A DNA stretch of 64,000 nucleotides, from positions 1-64,000 of the forward strand of contig JALFRA010000013.1 in NCBI GenBank assembly GCA_022785125.1, written 5' to 3'. How positions within the stretch are numbered: position 1 is the stretch's first letter; every line of letters begins with the position of its first letter. Shown one piece after another: positions 18,742-28,533 of the stretch. Position numbers and translations under genes: made by a program. Below the pieces are notes generated by a model. It searched no databases. It was given only the letters and a program-made list of their open reading frames with translations, and was not told the DNA's origin. This DNA is from Clostridiales bacterium. Its GTDB lineage: Bacteria > Bacillota > Clostridia > Oscillospirales > Oscillospiraceae.

Positions 18742-21700
18742 TTACGGTTGGTCTGCCGGGCTTTGCGCCCCGGTCTTGCCGTAGTCCTCCATCACCTTGC
18801 GGCCCCATTTCAGGGGGTCCTCCCCCTTCTTGAGCCGCAGGGCCAGGTAGGGCTTCTCCCCGGCGGAGAAGAGCAGCCGCCCCCGGTAGTGCTCCAGGGC
18901 GCACAGGGCGCTCACCCGCTGGAGGTCAAAGCCGTCCAGATAAAATTGCAGGCCGCCCCCCTGCTGGCGGATCTGCACCACCCCATTCTCGGCGGCGGCC
19001 GCCCGCAGCAGAGCCACCGAAATCAGGTTGTTCACCGTCCGGGGCGGGTCGCCGTAGCGGTCGATGAGCTCGTCGGTGACGTCGTCGGCGTCGGCCTCGG
19101 TGCGGATGGCGGCGATCCGCCGGTACAGGTCCATCCGCTCCTCCGGGGAGGGGACGTACCGGTCGGGGATGGAGGCCGCCACACTGAGGTCGGCGGCGCA
19201 CTCGGTGCGCTTGGGGATGGGCTCCCCCCGCTCCTCCAGCACCGCCTCCTCCAGCAGCCGCAGGTACATATCGTAGCCCACACTGAGCATGAAGCCGGAC
19301 TGCTCCGGGCCCAGGATGTTGCCCGCGCCCCGGATCTCCAGGTCGCGCATGGCGATCTTGAAGCCGGAGCCGAACTCGGCAAACTCCCGGATGGCCCCCA
19401 GCCGCTTGGAGGCCACCTCGGTGAGCACCTTCCCCTGCCGGTAGGTCAGGTAGGCGAAGGCCCGGCGGGTGGACCGGCCCACACGGCCTCTGATCTGGTG
19501 GAGCTGGGCCAGACCCATCTTGTCAGCGTCCTCAATGATGAGGGTGTTGGCGTTGGCAATGTCGATGCCGGTCTCGATGATGGTGGTACACACCAGCACA
19601 TCCACCTCGCCCTCGCTCATACGGGTCATGACCTCGTTCAATTCTTCCTGGCTCATTTTGCCATGGGCCACCGCCACCTCCACGTCCTCCCCCAGCATCT
19701 CCTTGATGCGGGCGGCGGTGCGGGTGATGGTGTCCACCCGGTTGTGGAGGTAGTACACCTGGCCGCCCCGCTCCAGCTCCCGGCGGGCGGCGTCCATCAG
19801 CACGCCCCAGTCGTGCTCCAGCACATAGGTCTGCACCGGCTGGCGGTCCATGGGGGGCTCCTCCAGGGTGGACATATCCCGGATACCCGAGAGGGCCATG
19901 TTGAGGGTACGGGGAATGGGAGTAGCCGAAAGGGTGAGCACGTCCACCTGGCGGGACAGCTCCTTGAGCCGCTCCTTGTGCTGGACGCCGAAGCGCTGCT
20001 CCTCGTCGATGACCAGCAGCCCCAGGTCCTTGAAGGTCACATCCTTCTGGAAAAGCCGGTGGGTGCCGATCAAGAGGTCGATCTGCCCCGCCGACAGCCG
20101 CCGCAGGGTCTCTTTCATCTGGGCAGCGGTGCGGAACCGGCTCACCACGTCGATCTCCACCGGGTACTTGGCAAAGCGCTGCTTGGCGGACAGGTAGTGC
20201 TGCCGGGCCAGCACGGTGGTGGGCACCAGAATGGCGGCCTGCTTGCCGTCCAGCACGCACTTCATAATGGCCCGGAAGGCCACCTCGGTCTTGCCGTAGC
20301 CCACGTCGCCGCACAGCAGCCGGTCCATGGGCCGGGCGGTCTCCATGTCCCGCTTGATCTCGGCGATGCACCGCAGCTGGTCGTCGGTCTCGGCGTACTC
20401 GAACTGCTCCTCAAACTCGTGCATCCACTCGGAGTCGGGAGAGAAGGCGAAGCCGGGCTGCCGCTGCCGCTGGGCGTACAGCTGGATCAAGCCCTTGGCC
20501 AGGTCCTTTACCGCCTTCTTGGCCTTGGACTTGGCCCGCTCCCAGTCGCCGCCTCCCAGCTTGGACAGCTTGCGCTTCTCGTTGGCGTCCTCGCCGCCGC
20601 CGATATACTTGCTCACCAGATCCAGCTGGGTGGCGGGGACGTACAGAATGTCGGTGCCGGCATAGGCGATCTTCACATAGTCCTTCTCAATGCCGTCCAC
20701 CACTTTCTTGGTCATCTCCACGAACCGGCCCACGCCGTGGTGCTCGTGGACCACCAGATCCCCGGGGGACAGGTCGGCATAGGATTTCAGCTTCTGCCGG
20801 TTGGTTGCGGGCTTGCTCCGGCGCTTCTTGCCCAGGGCGGACTGGCCCTCGGTGAGTACCGCCAGCCGCCCCACCGGGTACTCCATACCGGCAGTCACGC
20901 CCCCCACGGCAATGACCGCCTTGCCGTAGCCGGGCAGCTCGTGAAGCTCGAAGTCCACGGCGGTGGTCATCTTCTGCTCCCGCAGCAGGGCCTGGAGGTT
21001 GAGGGCCCGCTGCTGGCTGCTCACCAGCACCACGGTACGGAAGCCCTCGGAGACGTAATGGGCCAGGTCGGAGACGGCGGTCTCCAGGCTGGCGCCGTAA
21101 GAGGGCAGCTGCTTGGCCAGCAGGTTGATCACCGTCCGGGGCCGCCGGGGATAGGTGGAGGCGGCGAAGGCGTCCAGGTAGCACACCGGCCACTCCTCCA
21201 GCACCTGCCACAGCTCCTCGGGGGTGCGGGCAAAGTCGGCCAGATCCCCCGCCAGCTCGCCCCGCTCCATCAGGGACTTGGCGTCCTCCCCCAGCTGCCA
21301 CAGGTAGTTCTTCCCCCGCTCGGCCACCCGGCCACTCTCGCTGAAGAGTATTACCGCATCCTCCGGCAGATAGTCGGCCGCCGTGGCCATCTGGGGGTAG
21401 ATCAGGCTTACATACCGGTCCATGGCCGGGAAGGAGGTACCGGCGTCCAGCCGCTCCCGGTCCTCCTCCAGGGTCTGGACCAGCTTTTCCGCCCCCTTGC
21501 GCTTGCGGGTACGGACAATCAGCTTGTCCAGGCCCTCCAGCAGCCCCGCCCAGCCGCCGGGGGTGAACTGGGGCAGCACCTCGGCGGCAGGCAGAATCTC
21601 CGCCTCGCTGATGTTCTGAATGCGGCGCTGGGTGTCCGGGTCGAAGAAGCCCATGGCGTCCACTTCGTCCCCGAAGAACTCCACACGCACCGGCTTCTGG

Positions 21701-22260
21701 TGGGCGGGAGAGAAGAAGTCCAGGATGCCGCCCCGCAGGGCAAACTGGCCCACACCCTCCACCTGCTGGCACCGGGCGTACCCGGCGGCGGTGAGGGTGT
21801 CGGTGAGCTCGTTCAGGTCATGGGCCTCCCCCATCCGCACCACCTGGGCCGCCTGGGTGAGCAGGGTCTTGGGGATGGTGCGCTGGAGGAGGGACTCCAC
21901 CGTACACACCAGCAGGGGGCACTCCCCCGCCGCCAGGGCACGCAGGACGGACAGCCGCCGGTGCTCATACTGCCGGGACACCACCGCCGCGTTGTGGAAG
22001 GTGAACTCCCGGGCGGACAGGGTGGCCACCTTCTCCCCGGAGAGGGCGGCCAGGTCCTTCTCCATCCGCTGGGCCTCCCCCTCGTCGGCGCACACCACCA
22101 CCACCGGCCGCTCCAGCTCCTGATGGAGCCCGGCGGCAAAGTGGGCCCGGTGGACCGCCGATAATCCGGAGAAGGCCACAGGGCAGGCCCCGTTGTCAAT
22201 GGCCGCCGTCAGGGCACAATATTCCGGGATATCCTTCAGCGCGGACAGCAGTTGTTTCAT
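18742..22260 (-). CDS. mfd: Transcription-repair coupling factor
   Basis: 1172-residue ATP-dependent translocase that removes stalled RNA polymerase and recruits UvrA. Order seen: UvrB-like N-terminal part with GGILDFFSP and VRVEFFGDEVD, CarD-like RNA-polymerase-interacting domain (LSPGDLVVHEHHGVGRF), RecG-like motor (GDVGYGKTEVAFRA Walker A; DEEQRFGVQHKE), TRG motif region (HGKMSQEEL) and C-terminal TRCF domain. Full length for the family. Last gene of the glmU-prs-pth-mfd block, a gene order conserved in Firmicutes. Confidence 0.97.
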   Translation of the reverse strand: MKQLLSALKDIPEYCALTAAIDNGACPVAFSGLSAVHRAHFAAGLHQELERPVVVVCADEGEAQRMEKDLAALSGEKVATLSAREFTFHNAAVVSRQYEHRRLSVLRALAAGECPLLVCTVESLLQRTIPKTLLTQAAQVVRMGEAHDLNELTDTLTAAGYARCQQVEGVGQFALRGGILDFFSPAHQKPVRVEFFGDEVDAMGFFDPDTQRRIQNISEAEILPAAEVLPQFTPGGWAGLLEGLDKLIVRTRKRKGAEKLVQTLEEDRERLDAGTSFPAMDRYVSLIYPQMATAADYLPEDAVILFSESGRVAERGKNYLWQLGEDAKSLMERGELAGDLADFARTPEELWQVLEEWPVCYLDAFAASTYPRRPRTVINLLAKQLPSYGASLETAVSDLAHYVSEGFRTVVLVSSQQRALNLQALLREQKMTTAVDFELHELPGYGKAVIAVGGVTAGMEYPVGRLAVLTEGQSALGKKRRSKPATNRQKLKSYADLSPGDLVVHEHHGVGRFVEMTKKVVDGIEKDYVKIAYAGTDILYVPATQLDLVSKYIGGGEDANEKRKLSKLGGGDWERAKSKAKKAVKDLAKGLIQLYAQRQRQPGFAFSPDSEWMHEFEEQFEYAETDDQLRCIAEIKRDMETARPMDRLLCGDVGYGKTEVAFRAIMKCVLDGKQAAILVPTTVLARQHYLSAKQRFAKYPVEIDVVSRFRTAAQMKETLRRLSAGQIDLLIGTHRLFQKDVTFKDLGLLVIDEEQRFGVQHKERLKELSRQVDVLTLSATPIPRTLNMALSGIRDMSTLEEPPMDRQPVQTYVLEHDWGVLMDAARRELERGGQVYYLHNRVDTITRTAARIKEMLGEDVEVAVAHGKMSQEELNEVMTRMSEGEVDVLVCTTIIETGIDIANANTLIIEDADKMGLAQLHQIRGRVGRSTRRAFAYLTYRQGKVLTEVASKRLGAIREFAEFGSGFKIAMRDLEIRGAGNILGPEQSGFMLSVGYDMYLRLLEEAVLEERGEPIPKRTECAADLSVAASIPDRYVPSPEERMDLYRRIAAIRTEADADDVTDELIDRYGDPPRTVNNLISVALLRAAAAENGVVQIRQQGGGLQFYLDGFDLQRVSALCALEHYRGRLLFSAGEKPYLALRLKKGEDPLKWGRKVMEDYGKTGAQSPADQP

Positions 22261-22329
22261 GGTACACCTCGAAGATATAGAAAAATTTGGAAGTCATAAG
22301 CGCACCTTACCCCGGTGCAAGGGTCAGCC

Positions 22330-22575
22330 TCAGAGGGCCTCCCCCTCCGCCTGACGGCAGAGGGCCAGAATGCCCTCCACCGTGCGGAAGGAGTCCCTGG
22401 GCACCCGGGTGGGCTGGATCTGGATGCCCAGATCCTCCAGTCCCTCCAGCAGGTCGATCATAGCCAGGGAGTCCAGGATACCCTCCTCCAGCAGGTCGGC
22501 TCCGGGGCGGAGGGCGTCCTGAGTGCCGCAGACCTGCACCAGCAGGTCCCGGATCACATCGTCACCCATCATCAT
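22330..22575 (-). CDS. Acyl/peptidyl carrier protein of DltC type
   Basis: 81 residues, with ATG start overlapping the upstream adenylation gene stop (ATGA). The phosphopantetheine attachment motif is GILDSLAMIDLL (Ser36); the following LGIQIQPTRVPRDSFRTVEGILAL resembles DltC (GIxxPPxxxxRxxWxTxxxI). It would hold an aminoacyl group as a thioester, loaded by the adjacent DltA-like enzyme. No DltB/DltD acyltransfer genes are nearby, so the final acceptor is unknown. Confidence 0.85.
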   Translation of the reverse strand: MMMGDDVIRDLLVQVCGTQDALRPGADLLEEGILDSLAMIDLLEGLEDLGIQIQPTRVPRDSFRTVEGILALCRQAEGEAL

Positions 22576-23915
22576 AGCATCTCCTCCAGCCGTTTCCGGT
22601 CGCATTTTCCGTTGGGGGTCAGGGGCAGCCGGTCCAACAGCCTCCACTGACTGGGAATCTGATAGGGGGGCAGCAAATCCGCCAGGGCCTGAGCCAGCGT
22701 TTCCGGCTCCAGCCCGGACCCCTCCACGAAGGCGGTCAGGCCCTTCACCTGTCCCGCCCCATCCCGCCGGGGGAGCACCGCCGCCCGCTCCACCTGGGGC
22801 AGGGCCTCCAGCGCTCCTTCGATGCGGGCAGGTTCCAGCCGGTACCCCTTGTACTTCAGCTGTAAATCCCGCCGCCCCGCCCAGTAGAGCAGTCCGTTTT
22901 CCACATAACCCAGGTCCCCTGTGGAATACTTCCCCCCAAACCGTGGTGCCACACTGGCTCCGGTGAGGACGATCTCCCCTTCCTCCAGGGAGATATCCAC
23001 AGCCCCCTCCCCAACGGTGCCGATGGGCAGGGGCCCACCGCACATCTCCCGGGAAATAGGGACGGCGCACACGGCGCAGGTGGCCTCGGTGGGACCGTAA
23101 GCGTTGAGGAGGGCCACGCCGGGAAACCGCTCCAGCAGCCGCCGGGCGGCGGCGGGGGGCAATACCTCCCCGCAGGAAAAGACCGTCCGCAGCCGGGGCA
23201 GCTTGGCGGGGTCGAAGGATGGCTCCGTCAGGCAGAGGCGCAAAAAGGAGGGGGTGGCCACCAGCAAAGACAGGTCGCTTTCCTCCAATCGGCGGAACAG
23301 GGCGGCAAAGTTCTCCTTTTCCCCTGGGGTGAGGGCCACATGGGTGCCGCCCCCCAGCAGGGACAGATAGAGGTCGGCCACCGACAGGTCAAAGGACCAG
23401 GCGGCCTGACCTACCGCCGTCCCGCCCAGGACGGCGGCGATCTCCGGCAGAGCGGAGGCCCAACGAAGGAAGTGCTCCAGATTGCTCAGGCTCACCTCCA
23501 CCAGCTTGGGCGTTCCGGTGCTGCCCGAGGTAAAGATCTCATAGGCGATGCGGTTGGGGTCGTCGGGGGACGGGCAGGACGATCCGGAGGAAAAGCCCTC
23601 CTCCGCTTTTTGCCGGTCCAGCAGGACCGCCCCCGCCTGCTCCAGCAGTTCCCGCTGTCCCGCCAGGGGCAACAGGGGGTCCAGAGGCAGGTAGGGCCGC
23701 CCCGCCAGCAGGCAGGCCACAAAGGCCACCGGCACCCAAACCTCACCCGGGTCCCCGATGAGGGCCACCGGGCCGGTCCCTTCCACCTTTAGCTTGGCCG
23801 CCAGCCCCTGGGCCATGGGCCACAGCTCCCCCCAGCGGACCACTTCCTCCCCCGCCATCAGGGCGGGCCGGTCCCCCAGAGATTCACTGTGGGCCTTGAT
23901 TCGTTCCAGCAGCAT
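22572..23915 (-). CDS. dltA: DltA-like amino acid adenylation enzyme
   Basis: 447-residue ANL-superfamily enzyme (DltA is about 500). Motifs: IFTSGSTGTPKLVEVS (P-loop), WSFDLSVADLYLSLLGGGT, VATPSFLRLCLTEPSF, FSCGEVLPP, NAYGPTEATCAV, YSTGDLGYVENGLLYWAGRRDLQLKYKGYR, and NGKCDRKRL with the catalytic lysine. The FDLSVxD and TPSFxxxCLxExSF stretches are typical of D-alanine:carrier ligases. It should activate D-alanine (or another amino acid) with ATP and load the carrier encoded next. It follows a vanW gene by 12 bases. Specificity for D-Ala is inferred from these segments, not proven. Confidence 0.85.
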   Translation of the reverse strand: MLLERIKAHSESLGDRPALMAGEEVVRWGELWPMAQGLAAKLKVEGTGPVALIGDPGEVWVPVAFVACLLAGRPYLPLDPLLPLAGQRELLEQAGAVLLDRQKAEEGFSSGSSCPSPDDPNRIAYEIFTSGSTGTPKLVEVSLSNLEHFLRWASALPEIAAVLGGTAVGQAAWSFDLSVADLYLSLLGGGTHVALTPGEKENFAALFRRLEESDLSLLVATPSFLRLCLTEPSFDPAKLPRLRTVFSCGEVLPPAAARRLLERFPGVALLNAYGPTEATCAVCAVPISREMCGGPLPIGTVGEGAVDISLEEGEIVLTGASVAPRFGGKYSTGDLGYVENGLLYWAGRRDLQLKYKGYRLEPARIEGALEALPQVERAAVLPRRDGAGQVKGLTAFVEGSGLEPETLAQALADLLPPYQIPSQWRLLDRLPLTPNGKCDRKRLEEML

Positions 23916-23927
23916 AGCGCTCTCCTT

Positions 23928-24758
23928 TCAGCGCGGTAACATCTGATCCGCCGGGATGAGGGCGGGATCAAAGAGCACCTTGGAGTGGTTGTCCAGCAGC
24001 AGCTGCCGGCCCACTTCCGCCCCGGTGGCCCGGTCGCAGGCCATGCGGTAGACCTGGCTTACCCGGTAGTATTCCTCACCCTCCCGGACATAACCGCTCC
24101 CCTCCTCCCGCAGCCGGTAGCGCAGGGGGAAGGGGGCCGTCCCCCTCAGCTCGCCGCACAGATCGTCCTCGTCCAGCCACACCCGCAGCTGGACCGGCTG
24201 GTCGGTGTCGTTGCGGAAGCGGTAATCCACATGGGGATAAAAAATGGAGGTGCCGGTGCCGAAGGGCACCCGGCGGCGGTCGTCGGGAAAGAGGGCGTCC
24301 GAGTGGTGGTGCAGCTCGGTGACGGTGAGGGGGCTGTGGAGCACCAGGTAGTGGATCAGGTTGGCCAGCTGGCACAGCCCGCCCCCCACCGCCCGGCCCA
24401 GGGTCCCGCTTGCAATGGTGAGCCCGTCCTGGTAGCCCTTCCGGGCGGAGGGCTTGCCCACCAGGCGCCAGAAGGAGAAGCTCTCCCCCGGCGCCACCAC
24501 CACCCCGTCGATGTGGGCGGCGGCCAGGGCCAGATTGGTCCGCTTGCTGCGCTGCAGGTCCATATCCACTCCGCTCAAACGCCGGAGCACCGGGGAGCGG
24601 TGCCCCTTGAGGAGCACGGGCAGCTCCTCCTCACACCGCCAGGTGGACCAGTGCGCCCCGGTCCGCCAATCCGCCAGGGCCTTGCGTTTCCCCTCTTTCC
24701 ACAGGGAGATCCGGTAGCACACCGGACCATACTGACAAAACAGCCTGCGTCCCGCCAT
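23928..24758 (-). CDS. VanW family protein
   Basis: 276 residues. The VanW core is clear: KRTNLALAAAHIDGVVVAPGESFSFWRLVGKPSARKGYQDG and the GGGLCQLANLIHYLV segment, then HHHSDALFPDDRRRVPFGTGTSIFYPHVDYRFRNDT. VanW proteins accompany some vancomycin-resistance clusters and cell-wall genes; the biochemical activity is not established. ATG at 24758 is preferred (GGGAGG 8 bases upstream) over the GTG at 24767. First gene of a tight vanW-dltA-dltC run, so a cell-envelope role is likely. Confidence 0.88.
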   Translation of the reverse strand: MAGRRLFCQYGPVCYRISLWKEGKRKALADWRTGAHWSTWRCEEELPVLLKGHRSPVLRRLSGVDMDLQRSKRTNLALAAAHIDGVVVAPGESFSFWRLVGKPSARKGYQDGLTIASGTLGRAVGGGLCQLANLIHYLVLHSPLTVTELHHHSDALFPDDRRRVPFGTGTSIFYPHVDYRFRNDTDQPVQLRVWLDEDDLCGELRGTAPFPLRYRLREEGSGYVREGEEYYRVSQVYRMACDRATGAEVGRQLLLDNHSKVLFDPALIPADQMLPR

Positions 24759-24794
24759 GGAGACCACCTCCCAAATCCGGCGCGCCCCCCTGTG

Positions 24795-24824
24795 AAAAAG
24801 GAGCGGGCGCGCCCGCTCCTTTTA
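24795..24824 (-). terminator. Terminator of the pth-GNAT unit
   Basis: Stem AAGGAGCGGGCGC / GCGCCCGCTCCTT flanked by A/T runs, downstream of the GNAT gene. Confidence 0.75.
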
Positions 24825-24881
24825 TCCTAGCATCCCCGGTTGGAATTGCAAGTTACGATTTGGCAACAGCGGCCCACAGGT

Positions 24882-25337
24882 TCAAAGCCGGCGCATCATG
24901 CGCCGCTCCCGGTAGGTGGTTCCGTCAAAGGTATACTGAATCTCTCCCACGGTTTGAAAGCCCAGCTTTTCGTACATCTGATAGGCCGCCGTATTTTCCA
25001 ATTCCACATGAAGATAGAGCTCCTCTACCTTCCTCTCTTCTTTCATAAACTCCAGGAAACGGCGTACCGCCTCTTTGCCCAGTCCCTGTCCCTGATACTG
25101 TGCGCCGATCATAAACCGGCTCATGCACCAGCCCGGAATTTCGGGGTCATAATCAAACAGGACAAAGCCCACCATCGTGTCATCGGAATAGACGGCCCGG
25201 GTGTACAGGCCCTCTTCAAACCGGGCCTCTGCCAAAGAGCGGGCATTATCTGCCACAAAGCCGGTCTGGTCGTCTCTCACTTTCAGACAGATGCAGTCCA
25301 TGTAATTTCTTTGATCAATTTTGCGAAAAGTAATCAT
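24882..25337 (-). CDS. GNAT acetyltransferase (spermidine acetyltransferase-like)
   Basis: 151 residues. Acetyl-CoA site IGAQYQGQGLGKEAVRRFL (Q-x-x-G-x-G/A) and C-terminal LENTAAYQMYEKLGFQTVGE are diagnostic for GNAT enzymes. The N-terminal FRKIDQRNYMDCICLKVRDDQ and overall layout resemble BltD/PaiA-type polyamine acetyltransferases. Starts 7 bases downstream of the pth stop, so co-transcribed with pth. Substrate is not certain. Confidence 0.85.
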   Translation of the reverse strand: MITFRKIDQRNYMDCICLKVRDDQTGFVADNARSLAEARFEEGLYTRAVYSDDTMVGFVLFDYDPEIPGWCMSRFMIGAQYQGQGLGKEAVRRFLEFMKEERKVEELYLHVELENTAAYQMYEKLGFQTVGEIQYTFDGTTYRERRMMRRL

Positions 25338-25344
25338 ATTTTCC

Positions 25345-25941
25345 TCAGCCGTTGAATTTGTTCATGGCCTTGTCGGGCCCCTCAGCAATGAGGCACTCCA
25401 CCGCCTTGCCCGCCTTCTCGATGGCGGCGGTGATGGTCTTGAGGTCCTCCCCCACAAACTTGGAGAGCACCCAGTCGGCCATGTCGTAATCGGGATGGGG
25501 CTTCTCCCCCACGCCCACCTTCACCCGGGGGAACTGGTCGGTGCCCAGGTGCTGGATGATATTTTTCAGGCCGTTGTGGCCCCCGGCGGAGCCCCCCTTG
25601 CGGATACGCAGTTTGCCGATGGGCAGGGACACGTCGTCGGAGATGACCAGCACATGGTCGGCAGGGATCTTGTAAAACCGGGCGGCCTCCCCCACCGCCT
25701 CGCCGGACAGGTTCATATAGGTCACCGGCTTCATGAGCAGCACCTTGGCGCCCCCCAGCTCCACCGTGTTGGTGAGGGCGCGGTACTTCAGCTTCTGCAC
25801 CGGTACCCGCTGCTCCTCGGCGATATGGTCGATGGCGAGAAAGCCCACGTTGTGCCGGGTATTTTCATATTTGTCCCCGGGATTGCCCAGGCCCACCACC
25901 AGCCACTCCACGCCGGAGGCTCGATTTTTGTTGAAAAACAT
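25345..25941 (-). CDS. pth: Peptidyl-tRNA hydrolase
   Basis: 198 residues; releases peptides from prematurely dropped peptidyl-tRNA. Motifs: VGLGNPGDKYENTRHNVGF (catalytic His), KPVTYMNLSGEAV, VISDDVSLPIGKLRIRKGGSAGGHNGLKNI. Full family length. Member of the conserved prs-pth-mfd neighbourhood. The start ATG at 25941 directly follows AAGGAG-like bases. Confidence 0.97.
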   Translation of the reverse strand: MFFNKNRASGVEWLVVGLGNPGDKYENTRHNVGFLAIDHIAEEQRVPVQKLKYRALTNTVELGGAKVLLMKPVTYMNLSGEAVGEAARFYKIPADHVLVISDDVSLPIGKLRIRKGGSAGGHNGLKNIIQHLGTDQFPRVKVGVGEKPHPDYDMADWVLSKFVGEDLKTITAAIEKAGKAVECLIAEGPDKAMNKFNG

Positions 25942-25984
25942 AATGGCTCCTTAAACAGGCAAAGGCGGGGGCAAGCCCCCGCCC

Positions 25985-26175
25985 TAAATTTGTCAAACAA
26001 GTGGCCGCAGCCACTTGTTTGAATGGGATGCAGCCCGCTGCACGCAGGATCTGTCCGCCAAAGCGGACAGATCCCACACTTGCAGGCTGAGAAGTGTTTT
26101 CAGCCACGCACATGTCGCGGCTGAAAACAGATAAGATCGTTTTCGTGCCTGCGGGCACGAACTCTGCGAGGCTCT
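25985..26175 (-). repeat. Modular hairpin repeat family, copy B
   Basis: On the minus strand: start GCCTCGCAGAG (26164-26173), hairpin 1 TTCGTGCC-CGCA-GGCACGAA (26142-26161), linker with ATCTGTTTT, hairpin 2 TTTTCAGCCGCG-ACATGTG-CGTGGCTGAAAA (26097-26127), linker CACTTCTCAGCCTGCAAG, hairpin 3 GGATCTGTCCGC / GCGGACAGATCC, GCAGCGGGCTGCATCC, and hairpin 4 CAAACAAGTGGC / GCCACTTGTTTG (about 25993-26020). Stem sequences differ from copies A and C while pairing is kept. Confidence 0.8.
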
Positions 26176-26189
26176 TTTACCGTGCCCTG

Positions 26190-26250
26190 TATCGGCGCGG
26201 TGGTTTCGTATCTAGGGTCGAACCTGCCGGGGGCAGATTCGATGCCAATC
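26190..26250 (-). repeat. Hairpin plus CTAGATAC linker, second copy
   Basis: Minus strand: a hairpin with arms TCGAATCTGCC / GGCAGGTTCGA, then CCCTAGATACGAAACCACCGC. The linker is nearly identical to the one after the pgeF stop (11235-11260 region), though the preceding hairpin has an unrelated sequence. Confidence 0.5.
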
Positions 26251-26298
26251 AGGCGCAAGCCACCTTTTATGGCAGACAACGTCCCCCCTGGACGGTCA

Positions 26299-27258
<960 letters not shown>

Positions 27259-27342
27259 CTTTCAAACATCCTCTCACAAAATTAGTGTTCTTTGTCTTTG
27301 GTTCAGATCGGAATTATTTTCTGTCCCATCAGCGGGACGGGT

Positions 27343-28533
27343 TCACTTTCTTCTGGACCGGCGGGCAGCCCACTGCTTCTTCACCGCCTGGCGGGGCCGG
27401 GCGATGGCCAGGGAGTCGGCGGGCACGTCGTCGGTGATGGTGGAGCCGGCGGCGGTGTAGGCGCCGTCTCCTACCCGCACGGGGGCAACCAGATTGGTGT
27501 TGCAGCCGATAAAGGCGTCGTCGCCGATGGCGGTGCGGTACTTGCCCACCCCGTCATAGTTGACGGTGACGGTGCCGCAGCCCAGGTCCACCCGGCAGCC
27601 CACGTCGGCATCTCCCACATAGGTCAGGTGGGAGATCTTGCTATCCTCTCCCACGGTGGAGTTCTTCAGTTCCACAAAGCCGCCTACCCTTACATTGGCG
27701 CCCACGTGACAGCTGGGACGGATACAGGCGAAGGGTCCGATTTTGGCGCCGGCGTCCACGGTGCTCTCGCTGAGCTGGGAGGCATTGACCGTCACGTTAT
27801 CGCCCAGGGCGCAGTCCCGGATCATGGTATTGGGGCCCAGCTCACAGCCGGTCCCGATCACCGTCTCGCCCCGCAGGATGGTGCCGGGCAGGATCACCGT
27901 GCCCCTGCCCACCCGGACCCGGGGTCCGGCATAACAGGTGTTGGGGTCCATCATACGTACGCCGCTTTCCAGCAGGCGGTAGGCTCCGTAATTGCGGGCG
28001 GTCAGCTCGGCCTCCACCCGGCCCTCGGGGCCGCTCTTGAGCAGGGCGGCGCTCTGATACCAGATGCTGCGGCCGCCCAGCTTGTCGGCGTTTTCCTTCA
28101 GGGCCTCGTCCAGGCCGCTGCCGTCGGCCAGAGCCTGGGCCAGCAGGGCCGCGTCAATGCGGCACACGCCAGTATCCTTATTATCCAGAGGACCGGCGGC
28201 GCTGTCATCCACCAGCTGCCGGGCGCTCTGCCAGGAGAGGAGCACCGGCCGGGTCAGGATGAGCACCTTTCCCTCCAGCTTGCCCAGAAAGGCCATCAGC
28301 TGGTCCAGGGCGTCCTCGGTGCCGCCGGTGACGAATTCCGTTTCCACAGGGAAGCAGGCCTCCGCCTTTTCCCGGTCGTCGCTGTGGCACACCACAAAAA
28401 ACTGTTGCACGCCGGCGCTCTCCAGCGCCTGGGCCAGCCACAGGGCAGCCGGATCAAAGAGCAGCTCCTCCAGCATGGGAGACACGCCGGTCCCCTCCCG
28501 GGGCAGGAACACTACCGCTCCAGTCGCGCTCAT
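27343..28533 (-). CDS. glmU: GlmU-like protein with intact acetyltransferase but degenerate uridyltransferase domain
   Basis: 396 residues (usual GlmU about 455). C-terminal left-handed beta-helix is complete: FVELKNSTVGEDSKISHLTYVGDADVG, GCGTVTVNYDGVGKYRTAIGDDAFIGCNTNLVAPVRVGD, AAGSTITDDV. The N-terminal domain is shortened and has lost the LAAGxGTRMxSxxPK nucleotide motif: the corresponding text is VVFLPREGTGVSPMLEELLFDPAAL. So glucosamine-1-P acetylation is likely retained but UTP transfer is not expected. Start ATG at 28533 with GAGGTGAT upstream; the frame extends further but without signals. Its place before prs is the normal glmU locus. Confidence 0.85.
   Translation of the reverse strand: MSATGAVVFLPREGTGVSPMLEELLFDPAALWLAQALESAGVQQFFVVCHSDDREKAEACFPVETEFVTGGTEDALDQLMAFLGKLEGKVLILTRPVLLSWQSARQLVDDSAAGPLDNKDTGVCRIDAALLAQALADGSGLDEALKENADKLGGRSIWYQSAALLKSGPEGRVEAELTARNYGAYRLLESGVRMMDPNTCYAGPRVRVGRGTVILPGTILRGETVIGTGCELGPNTMIRDCALGDNVTVNASQLSESTVDAGAKIGPFACIRPSCHVGANVRVGGFVELKNSTVGEDSKISHLTYVGDADVGCRVDLGCGTVTVNYDGVGKYRTAIGDDAFIGCNTNLVAPVRVGDGAYTAAGSTITDDVPADSLAIARPRQAVKKQWAARRSRRK

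Larger units (their letters stand above)
25942..26298. other. Intergenic region between prs and pth, filled by repeats
   Basis: 357 bases without a gene. It contains modular hairpin repeat copy B (25985-26175) and, further toward prs, a hairpin (TCGAATCTGCC-type arms, about 26217-26244) beside a CTAGATAC linker shared with 11265. Confidence 0.7.
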
